A stretch of DNA of 64,000 bases from Sphingobacterium endophyticum (GTDB taxonomy: Bacteria; Bacteroidota; Bacteroidia; Sphingobacteriales; Sphingobacteriaceae). The notes under the pieces were generated by a model. The model was not told the DNA's origin. It made no database searches and saw only the letters and a list, made by a program, of their open reading frames with translations. Shown here piece after piece: positions 34,912 through 43,649 of this stretch. Each line of letters begins with the position of its first letter. The stretch's first letter is position 1. The stretch spans positions 1 to 64,000 of the forward strand of contig NZ_SMMI01000010.1 in NCBI RefSeq assembly GCF_009733535.1. The letters are read 5' to 3'. Position numbers and translations under genes: made by a program.

Positions 34912-36783
34912 TTATGCAACTTCCTTTGATGCATTTTTCAATGGGAGAGTTACTTCAAATTGTGTGCCTTTATCTTTTTCACTTTTAACGGTAATTTTAC
35001 CATTTAAGCGTTTAATGATGTCGTTTACATAGCTTAGTCCAAGCCCGAATCCTTTTACATTATGGATATTTCCAGTAGGGATGCGGTAGAACTGATCAAA
35101 TATTTTTTCTTGTTGATCCTTTGTCATTCCCATTCCTTTATCAGCAACAGAAATTACAATGTTATTTCCTCTATTAAAAGTCTTAAAAGTGATTTCTGGT
35201 TTTTCTTTAGAATATTTTATTGCATTATCCACCAAGTTAAACATCACATTGGACAAGTGCAATTCATCACCAACGACGAGGTCGTTTTGAGCAGCAATAT
35301 CAACATGTAGAATTCCTTCGGCTTTATCCATTTGAAGCCTCATGCTTTCTAATACAGCATTAGCCAAGGAGTTAATATTTACATTTACTCGTTCAATTTT
35401 AAGGTTTTCTTTTTCTAGCCGAGCAATATTTAATACCCTTTCAATATGAGATCCGAGTCTTACATTTTCATCATAAATGATATTTGCAAGTTTATTTACT
35501 CGTTTTTCATCGGATGAGATTTCCGGGTCACGGAGCGATTCACTCGCTATCATAATAGTAGCCACTGGAGTTTTAAATTCGTGGGTCATGTTATTAATGA
35601 AGTCCGTTTTCATTTCGGAAATTTTCTTCTGTTTGAAAATGATACTCAATGTATAGGCAAAACATCCGATTAGAAGGGCTAATAATGCAAGAATAGTAGG
35701 GAATAACCAATAGCCCATAGTTTCAGCAATAATACCGCCTTTGTTAGGAAAATGAATGCTTAATTCCCCAGGAGCGTTTCCTCGGTCTCCTTGAAAAAGC
35801 CGAGCTGTATAAACCAATGGGTTCTGTACTTCTTTTAATTCTTCATTATTGAATTGATATACACCTTGAAAAACGGGTATTTTATTGAAGTCTTTAATTT
35901 CCATAACAAAAGAAGACTTTATACCACGGTCTCTTAATTCTCTAATGAGTAAGTCAACTGTTTTTTTACCATTAATCCGTTCAGCTAACGGTCTTTTAGA
36001 TAATTCCATTCCCATTGCCACATCTGCGATTACAGAGCTTTTTTTACCACCTAATATGGCAATAGTATCATATAAAGTAGCTGCCTCCTTAAATTTTTGA
36101 CTTCTCAAATTGTTTAATTTGATTTCTAGAGCCTCAATTTTTGTTAAGGTTCTAGAGTCATACCGAGGAGGTAAAGTTCGAATTTGATAGGCTATAGCCT
36201 CGGTTGAAGGAGGCGTAAATACAGGGATTAAGTATCTAGCACTATCATCTTTTTGCGCGACCCTTGGTACTACTTTAATGGCTTCTACGTTGGTGAATTC
36301 TCCAATTGTATTTTCAGAAGTAATACCCTGTTCCAAAGTTATCCTTACCAGGTGTTTATATTCTTTCCTATTGAGATAGGTTTCGAAGAATTCATTGCTA
36401 ATAGGTACAGCAGGGAATTGTTGGTTTAATTCTCTTTCTAGATAATTGAATCGTTGAGTGTGTGCAAAAGCGGTCCTTTGAAGGGTTTTAATGCTGTCTT
36501 GATATTGTAATTGTAAGGCTAAAATTCTTTCATTTTTTTGAATTCGCTCCTGATCTATCCTAAACTTTTCCTGGTTTTGTCTTTCTTGTTCCCTTGCAAA
36601 ATCGTAGATTTCCTGGCGTTCAATTTTATTAGCAACGGCAGATAATGAGGCCTTAACCTCCTCGTCAAAAAGTTTCGATTCTTTTATAAACGATTCTCTT
36701 ACAAAATAATATTGCATGGCCATTACACCTATCAGTGCAATTGACATCAGCCATATGATTAATGCAATACTTCTCTTTTTCAT
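34912..36783 (-). CDS. Sensor histidine kinase (RprX-like)
   Basis: A 623-residue membrane kinase. Helix 1 (about 6-27) and helix 2 (about 357-383) enclose a large sensor region, whose first part (about 55-110) is rich in Glu, Gln and Arg and probably coiled coil. No HAMP domain is evident. The dimerisation domain has the phospho-acceptor H401 in NNMTHEFKTP. The ATPase domain has NLVDNAIKYS, VADKGMGM and GFGLGLSYV. It is transcribed first, with the response regulator directly after. The signal sensed cannot be deduced. Confidence 0.94.
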   Translation of the reverse strand: MKKRSIALIIWLMSIALIGVMAMQYYFVRESFIKESKLFDEEVKASLSAVANKIERQEIYDFAREQERQNQEKFRIDQERIQKNERILALQLQYQDSIKTLQRTAFAHTQRFNYLERELNQQFPAVPISNEFFETYLNRKEYKHLVRITLEQGITSENTIGEFTNVEAIKVVPRVAQKDDSARYLIPVFTPPSTEAIAYQIRTLPPRYDSRTLTKIEALEIKLNNLRSQKFKEAATLYDTIAILGGKKSSVIADVAMGMELSKRPLAERINGKKTVDLLIRELRDRGIKSSFVMEIKDFNKIPVFQGVYQFNNEELKEVQNPLVYTARLFQGDRGNAPGELSIHFPNKGGIIAETMGYWLFPTILALLALLIGCFAYTLSIIFKQKKISEMKTDFINNMTHEFKTPVATIMIASESLRDPEISSDEKRVNKLANIIYDENVRLGSHIERVLNIARLEKENLKIERVNVNINSLANAVLESMRLQMDKAEGILHVDIAAQNDLVVGDELHLSNVMFNLVDNAIKYSKEKPEITFKTFNRGNNIVISVADKGMGMTKDQQEKIFDQFYRIPTGNIHNVKGFGLGLSYVNDIIKRLNGKITVKSEKDKGTQFEVTLPLKNASKEVA

Positions 36784-36909
36784 TTGTTACAAAAATAATA
36801 AGGGAAAACAGCTAATTTTCTCATTTAACACTATTTAACAGCAGATTTTTAGCATTTTTAGCGAAATAAGTTTTGATTTGGTAAATTATAAACATTAAAT
36901 AAGCTAATT

Positions 36910-37308
36910 ATGAAGACTGTATTTCTCCTTTCGCTGTTTCTGCTGATTTGGAATTTTCCAAGCTTTGCTCAAAATACTGAAAAAAAATCACAATTAAAGC
37001 CATTGGAATTTCAAGTACAAAAGTTGAAACTTGATACTTTAAAAATAGATTGGAATAATATAAAAAAGGGTGAAGGGGATCCTTCAATAGAAATACCGAA
37101 TGCATACAATTTTAAGAAAGTAATACCTTCATTACAAAATCCAGAATTCAATATTAATCCAGCTGATGATACGGTTATTTTACAGAAGAAGTTAGATGGC
37201 AGTGAAAGTTCAAGGATGCCGGGGACTGAAAAGCTGGAAGCATTTGGGCGAAATATAAAAATAGATACCCTAAAGGACAGCAAAAAAAATGTGCCTTTGA
37301 AGAAATAG
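36910..37308 (+). CDS. Small exported protein of unknown function
   Basis: I do not recognise this 132-residue protein. A signal peptide (about 1-20, ending PSFAQ) is followed by a hydrophilic, lysine-rich sequence without cysteines or catalytic motifs. LKLDTLKIDW near 40 and IKIDTLKD near 118 are short internal echoes. The gene is divergent from the histidine kinase gene (126 bp between starts) and might be part of the same response, which is speculation. It ends at a strong bidirectional terminator. Confidence 0.7.
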   Translation: MKTVFLLSLFLLIWNFPSFAQNTEKKSQLKPLEFQVQKLKLDTLKIDWNNIKKGEGDPSIEIPNAYNFKKVIPSLQNPEFNINPADDTVILQKKLDGSESSRMPGTEKLEAFGRNIKIDTLKDSKKNVPLKK

Positions 37309-37331
37309 TTGATTTTGCCTTATGAGCATTT

Positions 37332-37371
37332 AAAATAAAAGGAGCCTCTGATTTGAGGCTCCTTTTATTTT
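37332..37371. terminator. Bidirectional terminator before pyk
   Basis: A perfect 17-bp inverted repeat (37332-37348 with 37355-37371) has a GC-rich core GGAGCCTC and A/T flanks on both sides, suited to ending both convergent genes. Confidence 0.93.
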
Positions 37372-38804
37372 TATCTTACTTCTGAAACACGAATGGTATT
37401 TGTTCTACCTTTTTCGTGTAAAGGAGTTGATGATGTGTTGATTACGATCTGACCTGGTTCAACCAAGTGACGGTCTTTCAATAATCCGTTTACATCTTGG
37501 ATAGTACCATCAGTTGATTCATATTTTTCATAGATGAAAGCTTTAACCCCCCAGCACAGACTCAATGTGCGTAAAAGGGTTTTGTTACCTGTGAAAACAT
37601 AGATATCCGCGTCTGGACGGTAACTAGAAATCTCCATTGCCGTATATCCAGAAGAAGTCATTACAGCGATTGCTGAAGCATGAGTTTTTTCTGCCAAGAA
37701 TATGGATGAGCTGCATATAGCGTCTGGGATTCGGGTAACAGGAACAGTTCCTAATTGTTCTTTATCACTATAGTAAGGGTAAGAAGTAGCCTCAACATGA
37801 GTAATTACCTTAGCCATTGTTTCGATAACGATTTCTGGAAATTCCCCAACCGATGTTTCGCCACTTAGCATCACAGCATCAGCACCGTCGATTACAGAAT
37901 TAGCCACATCATTAACTTCAGCACGAGTAGGACGAGGAGTCGTGATCATACTTTCAAGCATTTGTGTAGCAATGATTACAGGTTTCGACAAGTTACGACA
38001 TTTCTGAGCGATAATTTTTTGTAAACCAGGTACTTCCTCCATTGGAAGTTCAACTCCAAGATCTCCACGAGCAACCATGACAGCATCTGTAGCTTCGATA
38101 ATACTATCGATGTTATCAATTGCTTCAGGTTTTTCGATTTTGGCAATTACTTTAGCGTGAGATCCTTTTTTCTTGATGATTTCTTTACATTGTTTGATGT
38201 CTTCAGCAGAACGTACGAACGACATAGCAATCCAATCAGCACCATGATCTAATGCAAAATCTAAATTATCAAGATCTTCTTCAGTTAATGAAGGGATAGA
38301 AACTTTTGTATTTGGAAGGTTGACACCTTTTCTTGAAGTAAGGATACCACCGTGAACAACTTCACAAGTAACAGTGTCCAAATGGTTAGTAGAAAGGACG
38401 CGAAGTTGAAGTTTACCATCATCCAAAAGGATAATTTCATTTTCTTTTACGTCGTTAGGGAAGTTATCATAAGTGATGTAAATTTTCTTTTCATCACCAA
38501 TTTGTTCATGGGTTGTAATTTCAACAGTACTTCCATTAACAAGAATAGCGCCACCCTCTTTCATTTTGCCGATACGGATTTTAGGGCCTTGTAAATCTGC
38601 TAAAATACCTACATTGAAAGGGTGTTCTTGGTTGATTTCGTTGATTGTGTTGATCACTTTAAGGTGATCATCCTGAGAACCGTGTGAGAAGTTAAGGCGA
38701 CAAACGTCAACTCCTTTAGCAATCATACGGGTTAAAACATCTTTTTTAGAAGAAGCCGGACCTAGTGTAGCTACAATTTTGGTCCGCTTTTTTAGTTTAT
38801 CCAT
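37371..38804 (-). CDS. pyk: Pyruvate kinase
   Basis: A 477-residue glycolytic enzyme converting phosphoenolpyruvate and ADP to pyruvate and ATP. RTKIVATLGPASS opens the barrel. CRLNFSHGSQDDH, the catalytic-lysine block VIAKIEKPEAIDN, MVARGDLGVELP and the signature DAVMLSGETSVGEFP are present. The C-terminal allosteric domain is complete. Its stop codon lies at the edge of the bidirectional terminator. It lies 112 bp downstream of the IPExxxVDY gene in the same orientation. Confidence 0.97.
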   Translation of the reverse strand: MDKLKKRTKIVATLGPASSKKDVLTRMIAKGVDVCRLNFSHGSQDDHLKVINTINEINQEHPFNVGILADLQGPKIRIGKMKEGGAILVNGSTVEITTHEQIGDEKKIYITYDNFPNDVKENEIILLDDGKLQLRVLSTNHLDTVTCEVVHGGILTSRKGVNLPNTKVSIPSLTEEDLDNLDFALDHGADWIAMSFVRSAEDIKQCKEIIKKKGSHAKVIAKIEKPEAIDNIDSIIEATDAVMVARGDLGVELPMEEVPGLQKIIAQKCRNLSKPVIIATQMLESMITTPRPTRAEVNDVANSVIDGADAVMLSGETSVGEFPEIVIETMAKVITHVEATSYPYYSDKEQLGTVPVTRIPDAICSSSIFLAEKTHASAIAVMTSSGYTAMEISSYRPDADIYVFTGNKTLLRTLSLCWGVKAFIYEKYESTDGTIQDVNGLLKDRHLVEPGQIVINTSSTPLHEKGRTNTIRVSEVR

Positions 38805-38916
38805 TTAAATTAAATTTTAAATTCATATTCTTAATACGTATCAAATACTGCTTTATTCTCCCCTTAAAGCAGGTGTTTAGGTTTGAGTGTAGATTTTACA
38901 CTATCTAAATAATTCG

Positions 38917-39417
38917 CTAAAATATCAGATTTTCTTTAGATTTCAATATTGTTGGGTCTATTTCTTTTACTAAAAGTACTTCAGGAATAGACTTTATGTT
39001 TTCTAAAAGAGCATCTAAATCTTCATCATCAATATAATGTTTGACCATTAAGAAATAATCAAAGCTACTTATTTCGGGTATTAATGCAGCCCCTTCAAGA
39101 GATCTATTGCTGAGCAAGTAGAATTCAAATTCGAAAGACTGGTTATGATACCTAAAGATATTAAAGTGATTTTTAATAGTGGGTTTATTTTTTTTAGATT
39201 CGAAAATAATATGGTAGTCGAGTTCATCTTTGACCTTTTCTTTGGTATGCCCATTATGGTCTAGATAATCTTCTTTTCCATAGACAAATTGCAGACCAGT
39301 ATGCTTGTTGATAAAATGGCAGAGTCTATAATCTCTGAGGACAGAGCTTATACCGATAAGGATAAAATCCAGTTCAAGGTCAAAGTCAGTTTCGAGTTTA
39401 AAGGTTATTTTGCTCAA
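38917..39417 (-). CDS. IPExxxVDY-family protein
   Basis: A 166-residue cytoplasmic protein of a Bacteroidota-specific family named for a short motif, here the variant IPEISSFDYFLMVKHY (about 111-126). The N-terminal LDFILIGISSVLRDYRLCHFIN is typical. Function is unknown. The association with acpP, fabF, rnc and pyk recurs in the phylum and fits this window: the gene diverges from acpP and precedes pyk. Confidence 0.85.
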   Translation of the reverse strand: MSKITFKLETDFDLELDFILIGISSVLRDYRLCHFINKHTGLQFVYGKEDYLDHNGHTKEKVKDELDYHIIFESKKNKPTIKNHFNIFRYHNQSFEFEFYLLSNRSLEGAALIPEISSFDYFLMVKHYIDDEDLDALLENIKSIPEVLLVKEIDPTILKSKENLIF

Positions 39418-39439
39418 GCCAATATTATTTGATGATGTA

Positions 39440-39447
39440 CAAAATTA
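39440..39447 (-). promoter_or_regulatory. -7 box for the IPExxxVDY gene
   Basis: On the minus strand TAATTTTG matches TAnnTTTG, 22 nt before the start codon. The -33 box is weak. Confidence 0.45.
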
Positions 39448-39617
39448 CGTTTTTACGGCATTTAAGTTTGAAGAATACGTAAAAATATCATTAAATATGC
39501 ATTAAGTTTGTAAAACTTTATTTGTTTTAGTATTATTGAATAGCGTTAATTAATAAGGTATTGAAAACTTTATTTAGGGTAACATTGTTCTTTATTTAAT
39601 TTCAAAAGTCAAAAAGA

Positions 39618-39649
39618 TTTGATTTTTGGGAATATTTATTTTTTCTTTG
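39618..39649 (+). promoter_or_regulatory. Promoter of acpP-fabF
   Basis: TTTG at 39618-39621, a 20-nt spacer and TTTCTTTG at 39642-39649, a near match to the -7 box, 33 nt before the acpP start. Confidence 0.5.
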
Positions 39650-39682
39650 CACAGATTTATTAAACAATTAAACTAGAAAATC

Positions 39683-39919
39683 ATGTCAGATATCGCATCA
39701 AGAGTAAAAGCAATTATCGTAGAAAAGTTAGGTGTAGACGAAAATGAAGTAACACCTGAGGCTTCTTTCACGAATGATTTAGGTGCAGACTCACTTGATA
39801 CAGTTGAGTTGATCATGGAATTCGAGAAAGAATTCAACGTTGCAATTCCTGATGACCAAGCTGAAAACATCAGTACTGTAGGTCAAGCAATCGCTTACTT
39901 AGAAAAAAACGTTAACTAA
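39683..39919 (+). CDS. acpP: Acyl carrier protein
   Basis: A 78-residue acidic carrier that holds growing fatty acyl chains on a phosphopantetheine arm attached to S37, in the motif [12 protein letters not shown]. Length and helices match type II fatty-acid synthase carriers. It is first in an operon with fabF, 27 bp apart. Confidence 0.98.
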   Translation: MSDIASRVKAIIVEKLGVDENEVTPEASFTNDLGADSLDTVELIMEFEKEFNVAIPDDQAENISTVGQAIAYLEKNVN

Positions 39920-39946
39920 CTAATTTTATTAGGCCAAACATCATAA

Positions 39947-41200
39947 ATGGAGCTTAAGAGAGTAGTTGTAACAGGATTAGGCGCACTTACACCAATCGGA
40001 AATTCGGTTTCAGAATACTGGGACGGATTGGTGAATGGTGTGAGTGGAGCCGCTCCTATCACGCATTTTGATGCGTCAAAATTCAAGACACAATTTGCCT
40101 GCGAGGTTAAAGGTTTTGATCCGCATTTGTATATGGACCGCAAGGAAGCCCGTAAGATGGATCCTTTCGTTCAATATGCTATTGCATCAACGGATGAAGC
40201 CATTAAAGACGCGGGATTAGATTTCGATAAATTAGACAGGACCCGAATTGGAGTGATTTGGGGATCTGGAATTGGAGGGTTGACGACTTTTACAGAAGAG
40301 GTTGCTCAATTTTCAAAGGGAGATGGGACCCCTAGGTTCAATCCATTCTTTATTCCAAAAATGCTTATTGACTTAGCCCCTGGTCATATTTCAATGCGCC
40401 ATGGATTGCAAGGTCCTAATTTTTCTGCAGTTTCTGCATGTGCATCAGCAACCAATGCAATGATTGATGCTTTCACCTATATACGTTCTGGGCGATCAGA
40501 TGTTATTATTACAGGAGGATCAGAAGCTACGATAAATGAAGCAGGAATTGGAGGTTTTAATGCGATGCATGCCCTTTCGACAAGAAATGATGATCCTAAA
40601 ACTGCTTCAAGACCATTCGATAAAGATCGGGATGGTTTTGTATCAGGAGAAGGTTCAGGAGCGATTGTCTTAGAGAGCTTAGAGCATGCTTTAGCACGTG
40701 GTGCAAAAATTTACGCTGAGATTGTAGGTGGTGGAATGAGCGCAGATGCTTATCACATTACTGCATCGCATCCGGAAGGTTTGGGGGCAAAGTTAGCAAT
40801 GACTATGGCAATCAAAGATGCTGGTATGGATTTTTCAGACATTGATTATATCAATGTTCATGGAACATCAACGCCAGTAGGGGATGTCAGCGAAACAAAA
40901 GCAATTGTTGACTTATTTGGTGAACATGCTTATAAATTAAATATCAGTTCAACAAAATCCATGACAGGTCACTTATTAGGAGCTGCGGGTGCTGTTGAAG
41001 CAATCGCCTCGATTTTGGCGGTTAAGAATGATATTGTTCCTCCAACAATCAATCATTTCACAGATGATCCTGAAATTGACAGTAATTTGAACTTTACATT
41101 CAATACTGCACAAAAAAGGGTAGTGAATGCTGCATTGAGCAATACCTTTGGGTTTGGAGGTCACAACGCAACAATTATAGTGAAGAAGTATAATGGTTAA
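39947..41200 (+). CDS. fabF: 3-oxoacyl-ACP synthase II
   Basis: A 417-residue condensing enzyme that elongates acyl-ACP with malonyl-ACP. The catalytic triad is visible: C165 in AVSACASATNA, His in YINVHGTSTPVGD and His in KSMTGHLLGAAGAVE. The C-terminal TFGFGGHNATI is the usual end block. It is co-transcribed with acpP. A hairpin after the stop may reduce read-through into rnc. Confidence 0.97.
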   Translation: MELKRVVVTGLGALTPIGNSVSEYWDGLVNGVSGAAPITHFDASKFKTQFACEVKGFDPHLYMDRKEARKMDPFVQYAIASTDEAIKDAGLDFDKLDRTRIGVIWGSGIGGLTTFTEEVAQFSKGDGTPRFNPFFIPKMLIDLAPGHISMRHGLQGPNFSAVSACASATNAMIDAFTYIRSGRSDVIITGGSEATINEAGIGGFNAMHALSTRNDDPKTASRPFDKDRDGFVSGEGSGAIVLESLEHALARGAKIYAEIVGGGMSADAYHITASHPEGLGAKLAMTMAIKDAGMDFSDIDYINVHGTSTPVGDVSETKAIVDLFGEHAYKLNISSTKSMTGHLLGAAGAVEAIASILAVKNDIVPPTINHFTDDPEIDSNLNFTFNTAQKRVVNAALSNTFGFGGHNATIIVKKYNG

Positions 41201-41235
41201 AATAAATTCATTTTTGCCATGCTAATCATTTTGAA

Positions 41236-41262
41236 TAGGTAGTTGCATCAACCAACTACCTA
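41236..41262 (+). terminator. Hairpin between fabF and rnc
   Basis: TAGGTAGTTG and CAACTACCTA form a perfect 10-bp stem with a 7-nt loop. Only a short T-rich stretch follows, so termination may be partial. rnc starts 20 bp later with no clear promoter of its own. Confidence 0.6.
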
Positions 41263-41281
41263 TTTGCTATTTAGAGTAATC

Positions 41282-42019
41282 ATGCCTATCACACAGGTTT
41301 ATAATCTATATCTGTCCCCTAATCGTAATTACGTTCGAAAACTTAAGAACTTACTTGGTTTCGTGCCTGGAAATATACGTTTGTATCAAATGGCTTTCCG
41401 ACATAAATCAGTCGCGGTACTGATAAAGGATGGTGTGAAAAATAGTAACGAACGATTGGAGTTTTTAGGCGATGCAGTATTGGGATCTGTAGTGGCGGAG
41501 TTACTTTTCAAACTTTATCCATATAAGGATGAAGGGTTTTTAACGGAGATGCGATCAAAGATTGTATCCCGGGCAAACTTAAATCAGCTATCGCGGAAAT
41601 TAGGATTCAATGAAATGATTGAATTTGATGCCCGTATGATCAGTTACCCGAATAAACAGGGGTCTCTACTCGGAGATGCGTTTGAAGCATTGATCGGTGC
41701 AGTATATCTGGATAAAGGATATACTTTCACAAGGGAATTTTTACTTTCTAGAATTATTAAGCCTCATGTGGATATCCAAACTTTAGAAATTACAGAAACA
41801 AATTTTAAGAGTAGATTGATCGAGTGGTGTCAGCATAATAACAAAGAGATAAGTTTTGTTCAAGTTGATAATCCTGAGGGTGAATCTAATAAGATGTTTT
41901 CCGTAATTGCTGTTGTAGATGGAGAAGAATGTGGTTTAGGAAGGGACTTTAACAAGAAAAGTGCTGAGAAGATTGCTGCAGAAAGAGCTTGTGAATATTT
42001 AAAAATATTCGATGAATAG
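41282..42019 (+). CDS. rnc: Ribonuclease III
   Basis: A 245-residue double-strand-specific endoribonuclease that processes rRNA and structured RNAs. The signature NERLEFLGDAVLGSVVAELLF and the second acidic region LLGDAFEALIGAVYLDKG form the catalytic centre. A C-terminal dsRNA-binding domain (about 170-243) ends KKSAEKIAAERACEYL. I chose ATG 41282: an upstream TTG at 41243 lies inside the hairpin after fabF, so the longer form is unlikely. The N-terminal tail of about 25 residues is longer than in E. coli. Confidence 0.95.
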   Translation: MPITQVYNLYLSPNRNYVRKLKNLLGFVPGNIRLYQMAFRHKSVAVLIKDGVKNSNERLEFLGDAVLGSVVAELLFKLYPYKDEGFLTEMRSKIVSRANLNQLSRKLGFNEMIEFDARMISYPNKQGSLLGDAFEALIGAVYLDKGYTFTREFLLSRIIKPHVDIQTLEITETNFKSRLIEWCQHNNKEISFVQVDNPEGESNKMFSVIAVVDGEECGLGRDFNKKSAEKIAAERACEYLKIFDE

Positions 42020-42047
42020 AATCGAATGATTCTCCTCTCATTTTTTT

Positions 42048-42055
42048 TATCTTTG
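42048..42055 (+). promoter_or_regulatory. hisS -7 box adjacent to the start codon
   Basis: TATCTTTG matches TAnnTTTG and ends 5 nt before the hisS ATG, which again predicts a leaderless or near-leaderless transcript. No good -33 box lies 19 nt upstream. Confidence 0.5.
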
Positions 42056-42060
42056 CGGCT

Positions 42061-43440
42061 ATGGCATCAATTAAACCATCGTTAGCAAAAGGTACACGTG
42101 ATTTCTCTCCAGTGGAGATGGACAAGCGTAATCATATCTATAATACCCTAAAGTCAATTTTCAAAAAATTTGGTTATTCAGAAATCCAGACGCCATCGTT
42201 TGAGAATTTGAGTACATTGACCGGTAAATACGGGGATGAAGGGGATAAATTAATTTTTAAAATCCTTAATTCAGGTGATTATCTGGCAAAGACACCAGAA
42301 TCCTTATTGGCTGAAAAGAATTCCAATTCATTAATTTCTCATATTTCAGAAAAGGCCTTGCGCTATGATTTGACGGTTCCATTTGCAAGGTATGTAGTGA
42401 TGCATCAAAATGATATTACCTTACCCTTTAAAAGGTTTCAGATACAACCCGTTTGGCGCGCAGATCGTCCGCAACGTGGAAGGTACCGAGAGTTCTATCA
42501 ATGCGACGTGGATGTTGTAGGTTCTCCATCCTTGTTGAACGAGGCTGAGTTTATCTTAATTTATAATGAAGCTTTGGTTGAATTAGGTTTGAAAGATTTT
42601 AATATAAAACTTAATAATCGTAAAATTCTTTCTGGTATTGCAGAGGTTGTGGGAAAACCTGAGTTGATTGTCGACATGACCGTTGCCATTGATAAGCTGG
42701 ATAAAATTGGACTCGATGGAGTGAATAAAGAATTGTTGGAGAGAGGTTTTACAGCCAAAGATTTGGAGGTTTTAAAACCAATCATTGAATTAAAGGGTAC
42801 TAATGATGAGAAATTACAATCGATGAAATCGGTTTTATCTGCCTCGGAAATCGGGATGAAAGGTATCACGGAAATTGAGGAGGTATTCGATTATATTAAG
42901 AAGTTTGGCCGGAAAGATTTGCTAGAACGGGTTGTTGAGGTTGACATTACCTTAGCAAGAGGATTAAACTATTATACTGGTTGTATTTTTGAGGTTAAGA
43001 CGAATGAAGTACAGATGGGAAGTATTGGAGGAGGAGGTCGATATGATGACTTAACTGGGATGTTTGGTTTGAGTGGTTTGACTGGAGTTGGTGTTTCATT
43101 TGGTGCTGACAGAATTTTTGATGTTCTTGAGGAATTAAATCTATTTCCAGCAGCGGGAACGGCAAGGACAAAGTTATTAGTGGTGAATTTTGATGAAAAT
43201 TTGGAATCCTATACCTTACCATTAATTTACAGACTTAGAGAATCGGGAATTGCTGTTGAGTTGTATCCATCGGCTGCTAAAATCAAGAAACAGATGAGCT
43301 ATGCGGATTCGAAACGTATTCCCTATGTTTTGTTGGTGGGAGAGGAAGAAGTAAACTCTGGGATGCTTTCATTAAAAGACATGGAAACGGGTGCTCAAGT
43401 CAAGGTTAGTTTTGATGAACTAGTCGAGAAGTTAAAATAA
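42061..43440 (+). CDS. hisS: Histidyl-tRNA synthetase
   Basis: A 459-residue class II synthetase charging tRNA-His. KPSLAKGTRDFSPVEM is the usual N-terminal block. Motif 2 is in RADRPQRGRYREFYQCDVDV, the histidine-binding loops are LARGLNYYTGCIFEV and GGGRYDDL, and motif 3 is VSFGADRIFDVL. A C-terminal anticodon-binding domain (about 370-459) is complete. The conserved N-terminus starts right at the ATG, so the start is firm although the -7 box lies only 5 nt upstream. Confidence 0.97.
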   Translation: MASIKPSLAKGTRDFSPVEMDKRNHIYNTLKSIFKKFGYSEIQTPSFENLSTLTGKYGDEGDKLIFKILNSGDYLAKTPESLLAEKNSNSLISHISEKALRYDLTVPFARYVVMHQNDITLPFKRFQIQPVWRADRPQRGRYREFYQCDVDVVGSPSLLNEAEFILIYNEALVELGLKDFNIKLNNRKILSGIAEVVGKPELIVDMTVAIDKLDKIGLDGVNKELLERGFTAKDLEVLKPIIELKGTNDEKLQSMKSVLSASEIGMKGITEIEEVFDYIKKFGRKDLLERVVEVDITLARGLNYYTGCIFEVKTNEVQMGSIGGGGRYDDLTGMFGLSGLTGVGVSFGADRIFDVLEELNLFPAAGTARTKLLVVNFDENLESYTLPLIYRLRESGIAVELYPSAAKIKKQMSYADSKRIPYVLLVGEEEVNSGMLSLKDMETGAQVKVSFDELVEKLK

Positions 43441-43451
43441 AGAATAATAAG

Positions 43452-43476
43452 AACGGCCTTTTGGGGTCGTTTTTTT
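43452..43476 (+). terminator. Terminator after hisS
   Basis: AACGGCC pairs with GGTCGTT (one G-T pair), followed by a T-run. Confidence 0.85.
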
Positions 43477-43607
43477 ATGGATAGTATAAAGAGATGGCAG
43501 ATGCTGATAAAATTGGTTTGTGGGTAGTTAGGGTGTTTTTTTGACACAATAGACAGAAAACAGTGAAATGTAACCTAAAATTTATCAGAAATCTCGTTAA
43601 TATTGAT

Positions 43608-43615
43608 TAAATTTG
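43608..43615 (+). promoter_or_regulatory. -7 box for pdhA-pdhC
   Basis: TAAATTTG matches TAnnTTTG, 34 nt before the pdhA start. The -33 box is weak. Confidence 0.45.
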
Positions 43616-43649
43616 TAGTCAGTTTAGTAAAGAAATTCAATACTTAGAA

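Noticed and set aside
41243..41281. A TTG start for rnc
   Set aside because: It lies inside the hairpin after fabF; ATG 41282 is better placed.
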